Source: Rhodocyclaceae bacterium
Lineage (GTDB): Bacteria > Pseudomonadota > Gammaproteobacteria > Burkholderiales > UBA3065
Assembly: GCA_018882975.1 (NCBI GenBank)
Contig: VEQZ01000013.1
Span: forward strand, 1 to 33,796
Length of the DNA stretch: 33,796 nucleotides
Direction: 5' to 3'
Shown: in pieces, positions 7,655-15,433 of the stretch
How the letters are laid out: every line of letters starts with the position of its first letter
How positions within the stretch are numbered: the stretch's first letter is position 1
Position numbers and translations under genes: made by a program
The notes under the pieces: generated by a model
Seen by the model: the letters and a program-made list of their open reading frames with translations, nothing else
Database searches by the model: none
Told to the model about the DNA's origin: nothing

Positions 7655-8458
7655 ATGAAGCGACACCCTTTCCTTGCCGCATGTCTCGCCGCCTTGTTCG
7701 CCACGGCGGCGACCGTACCGACCCTCGCCCGTGCCGACGACGATGTCGTGGCCAAGGTCAACGGCACCGCCATCCGGCAGTCGCAGATCGAGACCGCCGC
7801 GCGCAACCTCATTGCCCAAGGCCAGCAGGACACGCCCGATCTGCGCACCCGTCTCAAAGATGAGCTGATCGCCCGCGAACTGATCCTGCAGCAGGCCGCC
7901 GCCGAGGGCCTCGACCGGCGCGACGAGGTGCGCGAGCAGATCCAACTGGCGCGCAGCAACATCCTGATCAACAGCTACCTGCAGGTTTGGGCGAGGGAGC
8001 ACCCCATCTCCGAGGACGATCTCAAGGCCGAGTACGACAAGTTCCGGGCCAATCAGCCTCCCGCCGACGAATTCCTGGCGCGACACATTCTGATCAAGGA
8101 CGAGAAGGCGGCCAAGGCGGTACTGGCCAAACTCAAGAAGGGCGAGAAGTTCGACAAACTCGCCACCGCCCTGTCCGAGGACACCGGCACCAAGGCCAAA
8201 GGTGGCGAGCTCGGCTGGGTGCGCAGCGACGCCAATCTGGTGCAACCCTTCATGGAGGCCATGAAAAAGCTCAAGAAGGGCGAGACCAGCGAGCCGGTGA
8301 AGACCGATTTCGGGTTTCACGTGATCCGTGTCGACGATGTCCGCAAGGCCGAGCCGCCGTCTTTCGAGCAGGTGCGCGCTGAACTCAACCAGTTCATGCA
8401 ACGCCGCGGCATCGAGCAGATGGTGCGTGACCTGCGCGCCAAGGCCACGGTCGAGTGA
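7655..8458 (+). CDS. periplasmic parvulin-type peptidyl-prolyl isomerase
   Basis: A 267-residue exported foldase of the PpiC/PrsA/SurA type. An N-terminal signal peptide is clear: 'MKRH', a hydrophobic stretch to about 22, and a likely cleavage after 'ARA' (26). A SurA-like N-terminal helical region follows (30–125), then a single parvulin domain (about 130–225) with 'ARHILIKDEKAAKAVL', 'FDKLATALSEDTGTKAKGGELGW' in two parts, and 'TDFGFHVIRVDDV'. Its job is inferred to be outer-membrane or periplasmic protein folding. It follows bolA after about 190 bases, so it may have its own promoter, although none was recognised. Confidence 0.94.
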   Translation: MKRHPFLAACLAALFATAATVPTLARADDDVVAKVNGTAIRQSQIETAARNLIAQGQQDTPDLRTRLKDELIARELILQQAAAEGLDRRDEVREQIQLARSNILINSYLQVWAREHPISEDDLKAEYDKFRANQPPADEFLARHILIKDEKAAKAVLAKLKKGEKFDKLATALSEDTGTKAKGGELGWVRSDANLVQPFMEAMKKLKKGETSEPVKTDFGFHVIRVDDVRKAEPPSFEQVRAELNQFMQRRGIEQMVRDLRAKATVE

Positions 8459-8506
8459 CCGCGACCCCCTTCCGGATCTGAAACCCCTGGAGCAGGAACC
8501 CGTGCC

Positions 8507-9523
8507 ATGAGCCTCAAGACCATCGTCGTCCAAGCCGGCGGCGGTTTCGACCGCGTCGTCGTCTCCACCACCGAAGCCCGCGAGCCGGGCCCGGGCGAGG
8601 TCAGCGTGCGCCTGCACGCCAGCTCGCTCAACTACCACGACTACGCTGTGGTGAGCGGCGCTTGGGGCCCGGTCGAGCCGCGCATCCCGATGTCCGACGG
8701 CGCCGGTGTGGTCACCGCAGTGGGGCCGGGTGTGACCGACCTCCAGGTCGGCGACCCTGTGGTGAGCCTGTTTTTCCCCGAATGGCCGGACGGCGAGCCG
8801 GGCCTCGCGCAGGGCGATTTCTCGCGCGTGCCGGGTGACGGCATCGACGGCTACGCGCGGCAGGCGGTCACCGCCCCGGCCAGCGCCTTCACGCTCGCGC
8901 CCAAGGGCTGGAGCCACGCCGAGGCGGCCACCCTGACCTGCGCCGGCCTCACCGCCTGGTACGCGCTGTTCGAGAGCGGGCGCATCAAGCCGGGCGATAC
9001 GGTGCTTACGCAAGGCAGCGGCGGCGTCTCGGTGTTCGCGCTGCAGTTCGCCAAGGCCGCCGGCGCCACGGTGATCGCCACCACCTCGAGTGCGGCCAAG
9101 GCCGAGCGCCTGCGCGAACTCGGCGCCGACCACGTCATCAACTACCGCGACGACCCGGCTTGGGGCGAGACCGCGCGCAAGCTCACCGGCGGTGTCGGCG
9201 TCGATCACGTCATCGAACTCGGCGGCCCCGGCACGCTGGCGCAGTCCATGGCCGCGGCACGCATCGGCGGCCACGTCTCGATCATCGGCATCCTCACTGG
9301 CCTCGAGGGCGGCATGTCAGTGATCACCGCCATTGCCCGGCATCTGCGCTTGCAGGGTGTGCTGGTCGGCAACCGCAGGCATCAACTCAACATGATCCGC
9401 GCCGTCGAGGCCAACGGTATCCGCCCGGTCATCGATTCGTGCTACCCGCTCGAAGACATCGTCGAGGCCTTTCGCCACCAGGAAGCCAACCGCCACTTCG
9501 GCAAGATCTGCCTCGAGATGTAG
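8507..9523 (+). CDS. MDR-superfamily NAD(P)-dependent alcohol dehydrogenase/quinone oxidoreductase
   Basis: A 338-residue medium-chain dehydrogenase/reductase. The N-terminal GroES-like half (about 10–130) contains 'SSLNYHDY' (43–50) and 'PMSDGAGVVTAVGPGV'. The Rossmann half has 'TQGSGGVSVFALQFAKAAGA' as the dinucleotide loop (about 168–187) and 'AERLRELGADHVINY'. The structural-zinc cysteines and the catalytic 'GHE' motif of classical zinc alcohol dehydrogenases are not seen, so a zinc-free quinone-oxidoreductase-like enzyme is more likely. The substrate is unknown. An AGGA precedes ATG by about 12 bases. It sits 48 bases after the parvulin gene and could be cotranscribed. Confidence 0.9.
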   Translation: MSLKTIVVQAGGGFDRVVVSTTEAREPGPGEVSVRLHASSLNYHDYAVVSGAWGPVEPRIPMSDGAGVVTAVGPGVTDLQVGDPVVSLFFPEWPDGEPGLAQGDFSRVPGDGIDGYARQAVTAPASAFTLAPKGWSHAEAATLTCAGLTAWYALFESGRIKPGDTVLTQGSGGVSVFALQFAKAAGATVIATTSSAAKAERLRELGADHVINYRDDPAWGETARKLTGGVGVDHVIELGGPGTLAQSMAAARIGGHVSIIGILTGLEGGMSVITAIARHLRLQGVLVGNRRHQLNMIRAVEANGIRPVIDSCYPLEDIVEAFRHQEANRHFGKICLEM

Positions 9524-9634
9524 TCGTCGGCGACCGTCCCGGCATTGCCGACCGCACCGCATGCCGGGGTAACTGGATAAACTCGGTCAATCAAGCTACA
9601 TTCGGTTCTCGCGATACAGAACCGTTTGTGGTCA

Positions 9635-12535
9635 GTGAACGATCCGCAACCCAGACTTCCGCTCCAAAGCGGCGCCGAGCTGAGCGCGCTGCTCGACGCC
9701 ATCGACCGCGTGCAGGGGGTGGTGCGGCTCGACCTCTGCGGCAACATCGTCTCGGCCAATGCCAATTTCCTGTCCTGGCTAGGCTATACGGCCGACGAAC
9801 TGGTGGGCAAGCCGCACGCCTTGGTGTGCCCCGCCGACTACACTCGATCGGAGGCTTACAAGGCGTTCTGGGACAAGTTGCGCTCGGGGGATTTCCATCG
9901 GGGTGAGTTCCCGCGTGTCGCCAAGGGCGGCGCCATGGTGTGGATCAACGCCTCCTACAACCCGGTCTTCGATCAGGACGGCAAGGTGGCCGGGGTGGTC
10001 AAGTTCGCCACCAACATCACCGCCGAGAAGCTGCGCAATGCCGACTTCGAGGCCAAGATGCACGCGCTCGAACTGTCGCAGGCAGTGGTCGAGTTCGACC
10101 TCAACGGGCGTGTGCTGCACGCCAACGAGAACTTCCTGCGCATGTTCAACTACAGCCACGATCAGGTGCTCGGCCGGCATCACCTGATGTTCTGCGAGGA
10201 ATCCTACGTGCGCAGTCCGGCCTACGCCGAATTCTGGCGTGGCCTCGCCGAAGGGCGTTTCCGCTCCGGCCAGTTCAAGCGCATCGACAGCCTCGGCCGC
10301 GAGGTCTGGTTGCAGGCTACTTACAACCCGGTGTTCGATGCCGACGGGCGGGCGGTGAAGATCGTCAAGTTCGCCTCCGACATCACCGGGCAGAAGCGCC
10401 GCAACGCCGAGTTCGAGGGCGTGGTGTCGGCGATCAAGCGCTCGGTGGCGGTGATCGAGTTCGACCTCAAGGGCCGTGTTCTCGACATCAGCCCGAAGAT
10501 GGGGCTCATCCTCGAATACGCGCCCGAGGAGCTGATCGGCGAGCACCACACCCGCCTGCTCGACCCGGAATTCTTCGATCAGGAGAAGTACACCGCTTTC
10601 TGGGCTGCGCTGCGCCGCGGCGAGCCGCTGCGCGACGAGGTGGTGCGGGTCTCGCGCACCGGCCGCCGGATCCACATGGAGGCGTCGTACACGCCGGTGG
10701 CCGACCCCGAGGGTCGTATCTACAAGGTCATCAAGTTCGCCATCGACCTCACCGAGCGGCACGCGCTCAACGAGGCGCTGCGTCAGGCGGTGCGCAAGGC
10801 CGAGGCGGCGACCGAGGCCAAGAGCATGTTCCTTGCCAACATGAGTCACGAGATCCGCACGCCGATGAACTCGATCATCGGCTTTGCCGATCTGCTGGCG
10901 CAGGAATCGCTCACCAAGAAGCAGAGCCACTACACCGACGTCATCGGCACCTCGGCGCGCTCATTGCTGCGCCTGCTCAACGACATCCTCGATGCCTCCA
11001 AGCTTGAGCAGGCCGGCATCCAGTTCGAGCAGATCGACTTCTCACTGCACGCCGTGTGCGAGCACTGCATCGATGCCATGGGCGTGCTGGCCAACCGCAA
11101 GGGCATCGCGCTGGAATTCAGCTACCAGCCGGACATGAGCCCCTATTTCAGCGGCGACCCGGAGCGTATTCGGCAGATCCTCGTCAACCTGATCAGCAAC
11201 GCCGTCAAGTTCACCGAGCGCGGCGGCGTGACCGTCGACATTTCCAGCGATGCTGCGGGGCACGTGGTCATGGCGGTGCGGGACACCGGCATCGGCATTC
11301 CCGCCGACCGTCTGGAAAAGATCTTCGAGCCGTTCTCGCAGGCTGACGGCTCGATCACGCGCCGTTACGGCGGCACCGGCCTCGGCACCACCATCGTCCG
11401 GCAACTGGTGTCGCTGATGGGCGGGCGCGTCGAGGTGCAGAGCACGGTCGACGTCGGCAGCGAGTTCCGTGTGACGTTGCCGCTCAAACCCGGCAAGAAA
11501 CCGGCCGAGATCAAGCTGCGCGACATCGACGATGTGCGGCCCCTGCGCATCCTGGCCGTTGACGATTCGCCGCACAACATCGAGTTGCTGGTCAACGTGC
11601 TGGGTCGGCACGGCCACCAGCTCACCGCCGCCGAGAACGGCAAGGTGGCGCTGGACCTGTATTCCAGCCAGCCCTTCGATCTGATCCTGATGGATTGCCA
11701 CATGCCGGTGATGGACGGCATGCAGGCGGCCCGCGAGATCCGCCGCGTCGAGAACCAGCGCCGCGCCGACCGCGTGCCGATGATCGCGCTCACCGCCAGC
11801 GTCGAGGCCGAGCGTCGTCATCTTGCGATCGAGGCCGGGATGGACAGTTTTGTCATGAAGCCGCTCGATGTGGCCATCCTCAAGGCGGAGATCGCGCGCC
11901 TCACCAGCGGCAAGGTGGTCGCAGTCGGCCCGGTCACCGGCAATCCCGCGCCGGAATCCAGTGTCGAGCGCATGGAGCCGGTCGACTGGGTATCGGGGGT
12001 GGCGCGCTGGGGTGGCGAGGAGGTGCTGGTGCGCGCGATCCGCGCGTTCGCCAATGAGACCCGCACCAGCCTGAGCGCTCTGCAGGCCGAGACCACGCCG
12101 GACGCCTCGCGCATCAAGCAGATCATGCACCGCTTCAAGGGTGCTGCCGGCAATCTGTCCTTGCTGCGCGTGGCCGCCGTTGCCAAGGCGGCCGAGGCGG
12201 CGGCGCCGACCATGGATGCCGAAGCCTACGCCGCGACACTGGCCGACGTGGCGGCAGAGGTGGAGTCGGCGGCGGCGATGCTGGAGGTCCGGCAGTCCGC
12301 CGTCACCCGGGCGCACGCCCCGGCCAGCGATGTCGGTGCCGAGGCTTTTGCCGACTTGGTCGAGCGCGTCGCTGCAAGTTTTCGCCATTTCGAGATCGAC
12401 GAGGCGCTGCTCGTCGAACTCTCTATGGCAGCCGGAACCACGGCCTTCGAGCCGGTGCAACGCGCGGTCGATTCCTTCGATTTCGAGGCGGGGCTGCGCG
12501 CCCTTGAAACGCTCAAGCGGACCATGACCGCGTAG
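9635..12535 (+). CDS. triple-PAS hybrid histidine kinase with REC and HPt domains
   Basis: A cytosolic multidomain signalling kinase of about 966 residues with no membrane segment. Three PAS domains in tandem (about 15–132, 135–254, 257–376) share the pattern 'SYNPVFDQDG…VVKFATNIT' and look like duplicates. A HisKA domain follows with the H-box 'SHEIRTPMNS' (phospho-acceptor His405), then a HATPase with N-box 'NLISNAVKFT', G1 'DTGIGIP' and G2 'GGTGLG'. A receiver domain (637–755, Asp687 in 'LILMDCHMP') and an HPt domain (His832 in 'MHRFKGAAGN') complete a phosphorelay. About 90 residues after the HPt are unassigned. The start is uncertain: GTG 9635 or TTG 9626, neither with a good ribosome-binding site. 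The partner is the regulator nine bases downstream. PAS ligand or cofactor is unknown. Confidence 0.93.
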   Translation: MNDPQPRLPLQSGAELSALLDAIDRVQGVVRLDLCGNIVSANANFLSWLGYTADELVGKPHALVCPADYTRSEAYKAFWDKLRSGDFHRGEFPRVAKGGAMVWINASYNPVFDQDGKVAGVVKFATNITAEKLRNADFEAKMHALELSQAVVEFDLNGRVLHANENFLRMFNYSHDQVLGRHHLMFCEESYVRSPAYAEFWRGLAEGRFRSGQFKRIDSLGREVWLQATYNPVFDADGRAVKIVKFASDITGQKRRNAEFEGVVSAIKRSVAVIEFDLKGRVLDISPKMGLILEYAPEELIGEHHTRLLDPEFFDQEKYTAFWAALRRGEPLRDEVVRVSRTGRRIHMEASYTPVADPEGRIYKVIKFAIDLTERHALNEALRQAVRKAEAATEAKSMFLANMSHEIRTPMNSIIGFADLLAQESLTKKQSHYTDVIGTSARSLLRLLNDILDASKLEQAGIQFEQIDFSLHAVCEHCIDAMGVLANRKGIALEFSYQPDMSPYFSGDPERIRQILVNLISNAVKFTERGGVTVDISSDAAGHVVMAVRDTGIGIPADRLEKIFEPFSQADGSITRRYGGTGLGTTIVRQLVSLMGGRVEVQSTVDVGSEFRVTLPLKPGKKPAEIKLRDIDDVRPLRILAVDDSPHNIELLVNVLGRHGHQLTAAENGKVALDLYSSQPFDLILMDCHMPVMDGMQAAREIRRVENQRRADRVPMIALTASVEAERRHLAIEAGMDSFVMKPLDVAILKAEIARLTSGKVVAVGPVTGNPAPESSVERMEPVDWVSGVARWGGEEVLVRAIRAFANETRTSLSALQAETTPDASRIKQIMHRFKGAAGNLSLLRVAAVAKAAEAAAPTMDAEAYAATLADVAAEVESAAAMLEVRQSAVTRAHAPASDVGAEAFADLVERVAASFRHFEIDEALLVELSMAAGTTAFEPVQRAVDSFDFEAGLRALETLKRTMTA

Positions 12536-12544
12536 GAACGTCCA

Positions 12545-13825
12545 ATGTCTGTCAATTCCCTTCGCCCCACCCTGCTGCTGGTCGACGACGAGAGTTCCAA
12601 CCTCGCCATCCTGCGCGAGATCCTCAAGGACGAATACCGTTTGCTGTTCGCCAAGGATGGTTTGCAGGCGCTGGAGATCGCTGGCGAGCACCAGCCCGAC
12701 CTCATCCTGTGCGACGTCATGATGCCCAACCTCGATGGTTTCGGCACCTGCAAGCGGCTCAAGCGTCTGCCGCGGACTGCGGCGATTCCAGTGATTTTCG
12801 TCACCGCGCTTGCCGACGACGTCAACGAGGCCATCGGTTTCGAGGCTGGCGCGGTCGATTACATCTACAAGCCGGTCAGCCCGCCGGTGCTGGTCGCGCG
12901 GGTGCGTACCCACCTCAAGCTGGTCAGCGCCGAGCGCCTGGAGGAGGCCAATGCCAAACTCAACGCGGCCAACGGCGAGTTGGCGGTGGCGCTGCGGCGG
13001 ATGCGCGGCAGCTTCGAGTCGTCGATCCGCATGCTGTCGTCGATCCTTGAGCATCGCAATGGCCGGCTGGCCGGCTACTGTCACCGCGCGGCGCTGCTCA
13101 CCATGAAGGTGGCCGAGGAACTCGGCCTCGGCGAGCCAGAGCGCGACGACATCTACCACGCCGCCCTGCTCCACGAGATCGGCAAGATCGGTTTCCCCGA
13201 CGACATGCTGGACAAGCCGCAGACGGCGATGAACCAGAACGAGATCAAGGTCTTCAAGCAGCACCCGCTGAATGCCGAGTTGATCCTGATGCCGATCGAG
13301 GAGTTGTCCAACGCCTCGATGATCATCCGCCACCAGCACGAGCGCGTCGATGGCCAGGGTTTCCCCGATGGCCTGGCCGGCGAGGCCATCCCGATCGGCG
13401 TGAGCGTGCTTAGCGCTACCAAGTTCTACCTTGACCTGGTCATGGGACGCCGCGGCTCGGCCAAGCTCGGCGTGCAGGAGGCCCTGGTCGCCCTGCGCAA
13501 CCAGGTCGGCGGGCGCTTTCCCGGCGTGGTGGTGGATGCGCTGGTGCGCGTGGCGAGTGGCGAGCAGGACGAGCAGCCCAATGCCTTCGAATTCGACACC
13601 TCCGAGCTCAAGCCCGGCATGGTGCTCGCCGTCGATTGGCGCAACAGCAAAGACGTTCTGCTTTTGGCAGCGGGACTGGTGCTCAACGAGACCATGGTGC
13701 GGCAGCTGCAGAATGCCGCGCAGAAGCGCGGTTCACCGATCATGCTCGGCATCGCGCCTGTCGATGCCTACGGCAAGGCGGTGGAAAGGCCTGACCGCGG
13801 CGGGGCAAAGCGTCTGGCGCATTGA
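12545..13825 (+). CDS. response regulator with degenerate HD-GYP-type output domain
   Basis: A 426-residue two-domain regulator. Residues 9–128 form a receiver with 'LLVDDE' (11–16) and phospho-acceptor Asp57 in 'LILCDVMMP', and Lys109 in 'YIYKP'. A coiled linker (130–160) leads to an HD-GYP-like region (about 165–330). Active HD-GYP phosphodiesterases hydrolyse cyclic di-GMP and carry H-D-I-G-K, H-H-E and G-Y-P. Here these read 'HEIGK' (210–214), 'HQHERVDGQGFP' (263–274), and the later 'ADVYDA' element is 'SATKFYLD'. The metal-ligand Asp is replaced by Glu and a later Asp is lost, so activity is doubtful. A roughly 75-residue C-terminal domain ('ELKPGMVLA') follows. AGGA precedes the ATG; it is cotranscribed with the kinase gene. 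Confidence 0.9.
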   Translation: MSVNSLRPTLLLVDDESSNLAILREILKDEYRLLFAKDGLQALEIAGEHQPDLILCDVMMPNLDGFGTCKRLKRLPRTAAIPVIFVTALADDVNEAIGFEAGAVDYIYKPVSPPVLVARVRTHLKLVSAERLEEANAKLNAANGELAVALRRMRGSFESSIRMLSSILEHRNGRLAGYCHRAALLTMKVAEELGLGEPERDDIYHAALLHEIGKIGFPDDMLDKPQTAMNQNEIKVFKQHPLNAELILMPIEELSNASMIIRHQHERVDGQGFPDGLAGEAIPIGVSVLSATKFYLDLVMGRRGSAKLGVQEALVALRNQVGGRFPGVVVDALVRVASGEQDEQPNAFEFDTSELKPGMVLAVDWRNSKDVLLLAAGLVLNETMVRQLQNAAQKRGSPIMLGIAPVDAYGKAVERPDRGGAKRLAH

Positions 13826-13930
13826 GCCTGCTGGAGGGGGCGGCGGCGCAGCGGCCGGCTGCGGCAGCCTCGCTCAGCACGCAGGTGCCGAGCGCCCGCA
13901 CTGAGGTGGCCCGCGCCGATACCGTTTCGG

Positions 13931-13960
13931 GGCCTTGCACCCTTGCGAGGCCTTTTTGTT
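13931..13960 (+). terminator. intrinsic terminator after the kinase/regulator operon
   Basis: GGCCTTGC (13931–13938) pairs with GCGAGGCC (13945–13952), one T·G pair included, around the loop ACCCTT. TTTTTGTT follows directly on the plus strand. It lies about 105 bases after the regulator stop and ahead of the antitoxin gene, so it separates the two transcription units. Confidence 0.85.
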
Positions 13961-14001
13961 GACGGTTTGACGGGTGGCACAGCCCCCGGGAAACCACTAG
14001 G

Positions 14002-14526
14002 ATGTCGGATATATTAGACATTCTGGGGACCGTCTTGGACCTCTCCAAACTCGGCGCGATTGTTCGCAGGCGGCGGGAGGCACTCGGGCTGACACAGTCC
14101 CGGCTCGCCGTAATGAGTGGCCTGTCGCGGCAGACGCTGGTCGGCCTCGAGGCCGGCAGCTTGAGCGATCTCGGCTTCAACCGCGTGGGGCAGCTCCTGT
14201 CGGTGCTGGGCCTCGACCTCGAGGCGCCGAGCCGGTCCGCGTGCGTGCGCAAGGGCGGTCTGTGGATGGCCGCCAAAAATGCCAGCGTCAGTTACGCCAG
14301 GGAGGTGCCCCCCGACGCGCTCGGACACGTGCTTGTCAGCGGTAGCGTGCCCGAAGATTACGCCGCGCATCTGACCCACTTGCTCGATGAGGCGCCGCTA
14401 GCCTTGGTCGTGATGGCGGTCGAGGAAGCCGCTTCGAAAGAGGGCGTATCGCCCAGGTTGGTGTGGCGCAACCTGTCACGGCTGGCCCGAGCGCTCGGGG
14501 TGCATCGGCAGGAACTTTGGGCGTGA
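14002..14526 (+). CDS. Xre-type HTH protein, probable antitoxin
   Basis: A 174-residue protein with a helix-turn-helix of the Xre/Cro type (about 16–72: 'LGAIVRRRREALGLTQSRLA', then 'SGLSRQTLVGLEAG'). The C-terminal part (80–174) matches no family I recognise. Its stop overlaps the GTG of the nucleotidyltransferase gene by four bases, the layout of a toxin–antitoxin operon with the DNA-binding antitoxin first. The start is uncertain. ATG 14002 lies inside a near-palindrome with a TATATT box (14003–14020). TTG 14035 has GGGGA seven bases ahead and would free that site as an operator; it would give 163 residues beginning 'MDLSKLGAI'. The antitoxin role is inferred from context. Confidence 0.82.
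   Translation: MSDILDILGTVLDLSKLGAIVRRRREALGLTQSRLAVMSGLSRQTLVGLEAGSLSDLGFNRVGQLLSVLGLDLEAPSRSACVRKGGLWMAAKNASVSYAREVPPDALGHVLVSGSVPEDYAAHLTHLLDEAPLALVVMAVEEAASKEGVSPRLVWRNLSRLARALGVHRQELWA
14003..14020. promoter_or_regulatory. candidate autoregulatory operator / -10 box of the toxin–antitoxin pair
   Basis: The 18 bases form an imperfect palindrome: TGTC and GACA at the ends, ATATAT in the centre, with two mismatched pairs between. TATATT (14010–14015) resembles a sigma-70 -10 box, although no good -35 was found. If translation begins at TTG 14035, this would be a promoter overlapped by an operator for the HTH protein. Tentative. Confidence 0.35.
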
Positions 14527-15188
14527 CATCGTCCCTGCCGCCGGGGCCGTGGGAGGTGCTTTTCGATCGGGCCATGCGGCTCATCGACGGCATCCGCCAA
14601 CACGGCGGCCTCGCAGATCCCTTCTGGACGCTGGGTGGCGGCACCGTCCTGATGTTTCGTTATCAGCACCGCTTGAGCAAGGATATCGATATCTTTGTAC
14701 CGGACCCTCAGCACCTCGGTTTCGTCACGCCGCGGCTCAGCGATATCGCGGCGGAGATGACTGGGGCATACACCGAGATGCCGGGGTCTTTCGTCAAACT
14801 GCAATTCGACGAAGGCGAGATCGACTTCGTGGCTGCCCCCAACCTGACCGCCGAGGCGTGGGAAAGCTGGGAGATCCGCGGCGAGCTCGTCCGCGTCGAA
14901 ACGGCCGCCGAAGTGATTGCGAAGAAGATGTACCACCGCGGCGACTGCGCTACAGCGCGGGACCTGTTCGACCTCGCACTGGTGCTCGAACGGGAACCCG
15001 AGACCCTCACCGCAGCCGCCCCTTTCCTGCTGAAGCACCGCCAGCGGTTCCTCGACACGGTCCAGCGACCGGGGCCGGGCTTCATCGCATCTTTCGCAGC
15101 GATCGCTTCGACCGGCTACAGTCCAAGCCTCGCGCATTGCGTTGACGTCGCCAGCAGCTATCTCAGGGGGTTGGGAGGGGATGCCTGA
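14523..15188 (+). CDS. AbiEii/AbiGii-like nucleotidyltransferase, probable toxin
   Basis: A 221-residue protein with the DNA polymerase β-like nucleotidyltransferase pattern of AbiEii/MenT toxins. It has 'GGGTVLMF' (38–45), then 'SKDIDIF' with Asp54 and Asp56, a third acidic site in 'EGEIDFV' (Asp101), and the C-terminal motif 'VIAKKMYHRGDCATARDLFDL' shared between 131 and 151, including Lys134/135 and Asp147. Relatives in AbiE and MenAT systems transfer nucleotides to a cellular acceptor such as tRNA, and some give phage resistance. The start is GTG 14523, overlapping the antitoxin stop (GTGA). Here the partner is an Xre protein rather than the winged-helix AbiEi. All catalytic residues appear intact. 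Its target is unknown. Confidence 0.85.
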   Translation: MTSSLPPGPWEVLFDRAMRLIDGIRQHGGLADPFWTLGGGTVLMFRYQHRLSKDIDIFVPDPQHLGFVTPRLSDIAAEMTGAYTEMPGSFVKLQFDEGEIDFVAAPNLTAEAWESWEIRGELVRVETAAEVIAKKMYHRGDCATARDLFDLALVLEREPETLTAAAPFLLKHRQRFLDTVQRPGPGFIASFAAIASTGYSPSLAHCVDVASSYLRGLGGDA

Positions 15189-15234
15189 CCAAGGGGCGGC
15201 ACGTGGATCACACCAACTGAGTTGGACATGCCCG

Positions 15235-15268
15235 AAAAGAACAAAGCCCAACCTTATTTGGCTGGGCT
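15235..15268 (-). terminator. intrinsic terminator of tRNA-Asn
   Basis: On the minus strand AGCCCAGCC pairs with GGTTGGGCT (one G·T pair) around AAATAA, covering 15245–15268, followed by TTGTTCTTTT (15244 down to 15235). It lies 16 bases beyond the 3' end of the tRNA, in the right orientation. It may also slow transcription arriving from the toxin gene. Confidence 0.85.
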
Positions 15269-15284
15269 AAGCATTTGATTCTTT

Positions 15285-15360
15285 TGGCTCCCCGACCTGG
15301 GCTCGAACCAGGGACACACGGATTAACAGTCCGTTGCTCTACCGACTGAGCTATCGGGGA
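15285..15360 (-). tRNA. tRNA-Asn (anticodon GTT)
   Basis: A 76-base tRNA read on the minus strand. The acceptor stem is TCCCCGA/TCGGGGA with discriminator G and an encoded CCA at 15285–15287. The D arm contains TAGCTCAGTCGGTAGAGC, the anticodon loop reads CTGTTAA with GTT in the centre, and the T arm contains GGTTCGAGCC. All stems close. GTT decodes AAC/AAU asparagine. The toxin–antitoxin pair lies just beyond its 3' end, a usual place for insertions, but no duplicated 3' segment was found. Confidence 0.97.
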
Positions 15361-15433
15361 AGCGAGCCCAAAAGTATAAGCGGCGCATGTCCCGGGGTCA
15401 ACGACAACGGCGGCCTGCGCCGCCCGCGACCGA

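Noticed and set aside
7505-9274. 589-codon open frame on the minus strand
   Set aside because: It is antisense to the parvulin and oxidoreductase genes, both of which have clear domains and starts.
11042-13339. 765-codon open frame on the minus strand
   Set aside because: It lies entirely opposite the hybrid kinase and regulator genes, spans both, and its translation (rich in His, Asp, Gly and Arg) matches no family; it is the high-GC antisense frame.
13826-15360. Direct duplication of the tRNA-Asn 3' end as attachment sites around the toxin–antitoxin pair
   Set aside because: No copy of the tRNA 3' sequence was found left of the pair, and no integrase gene is present.
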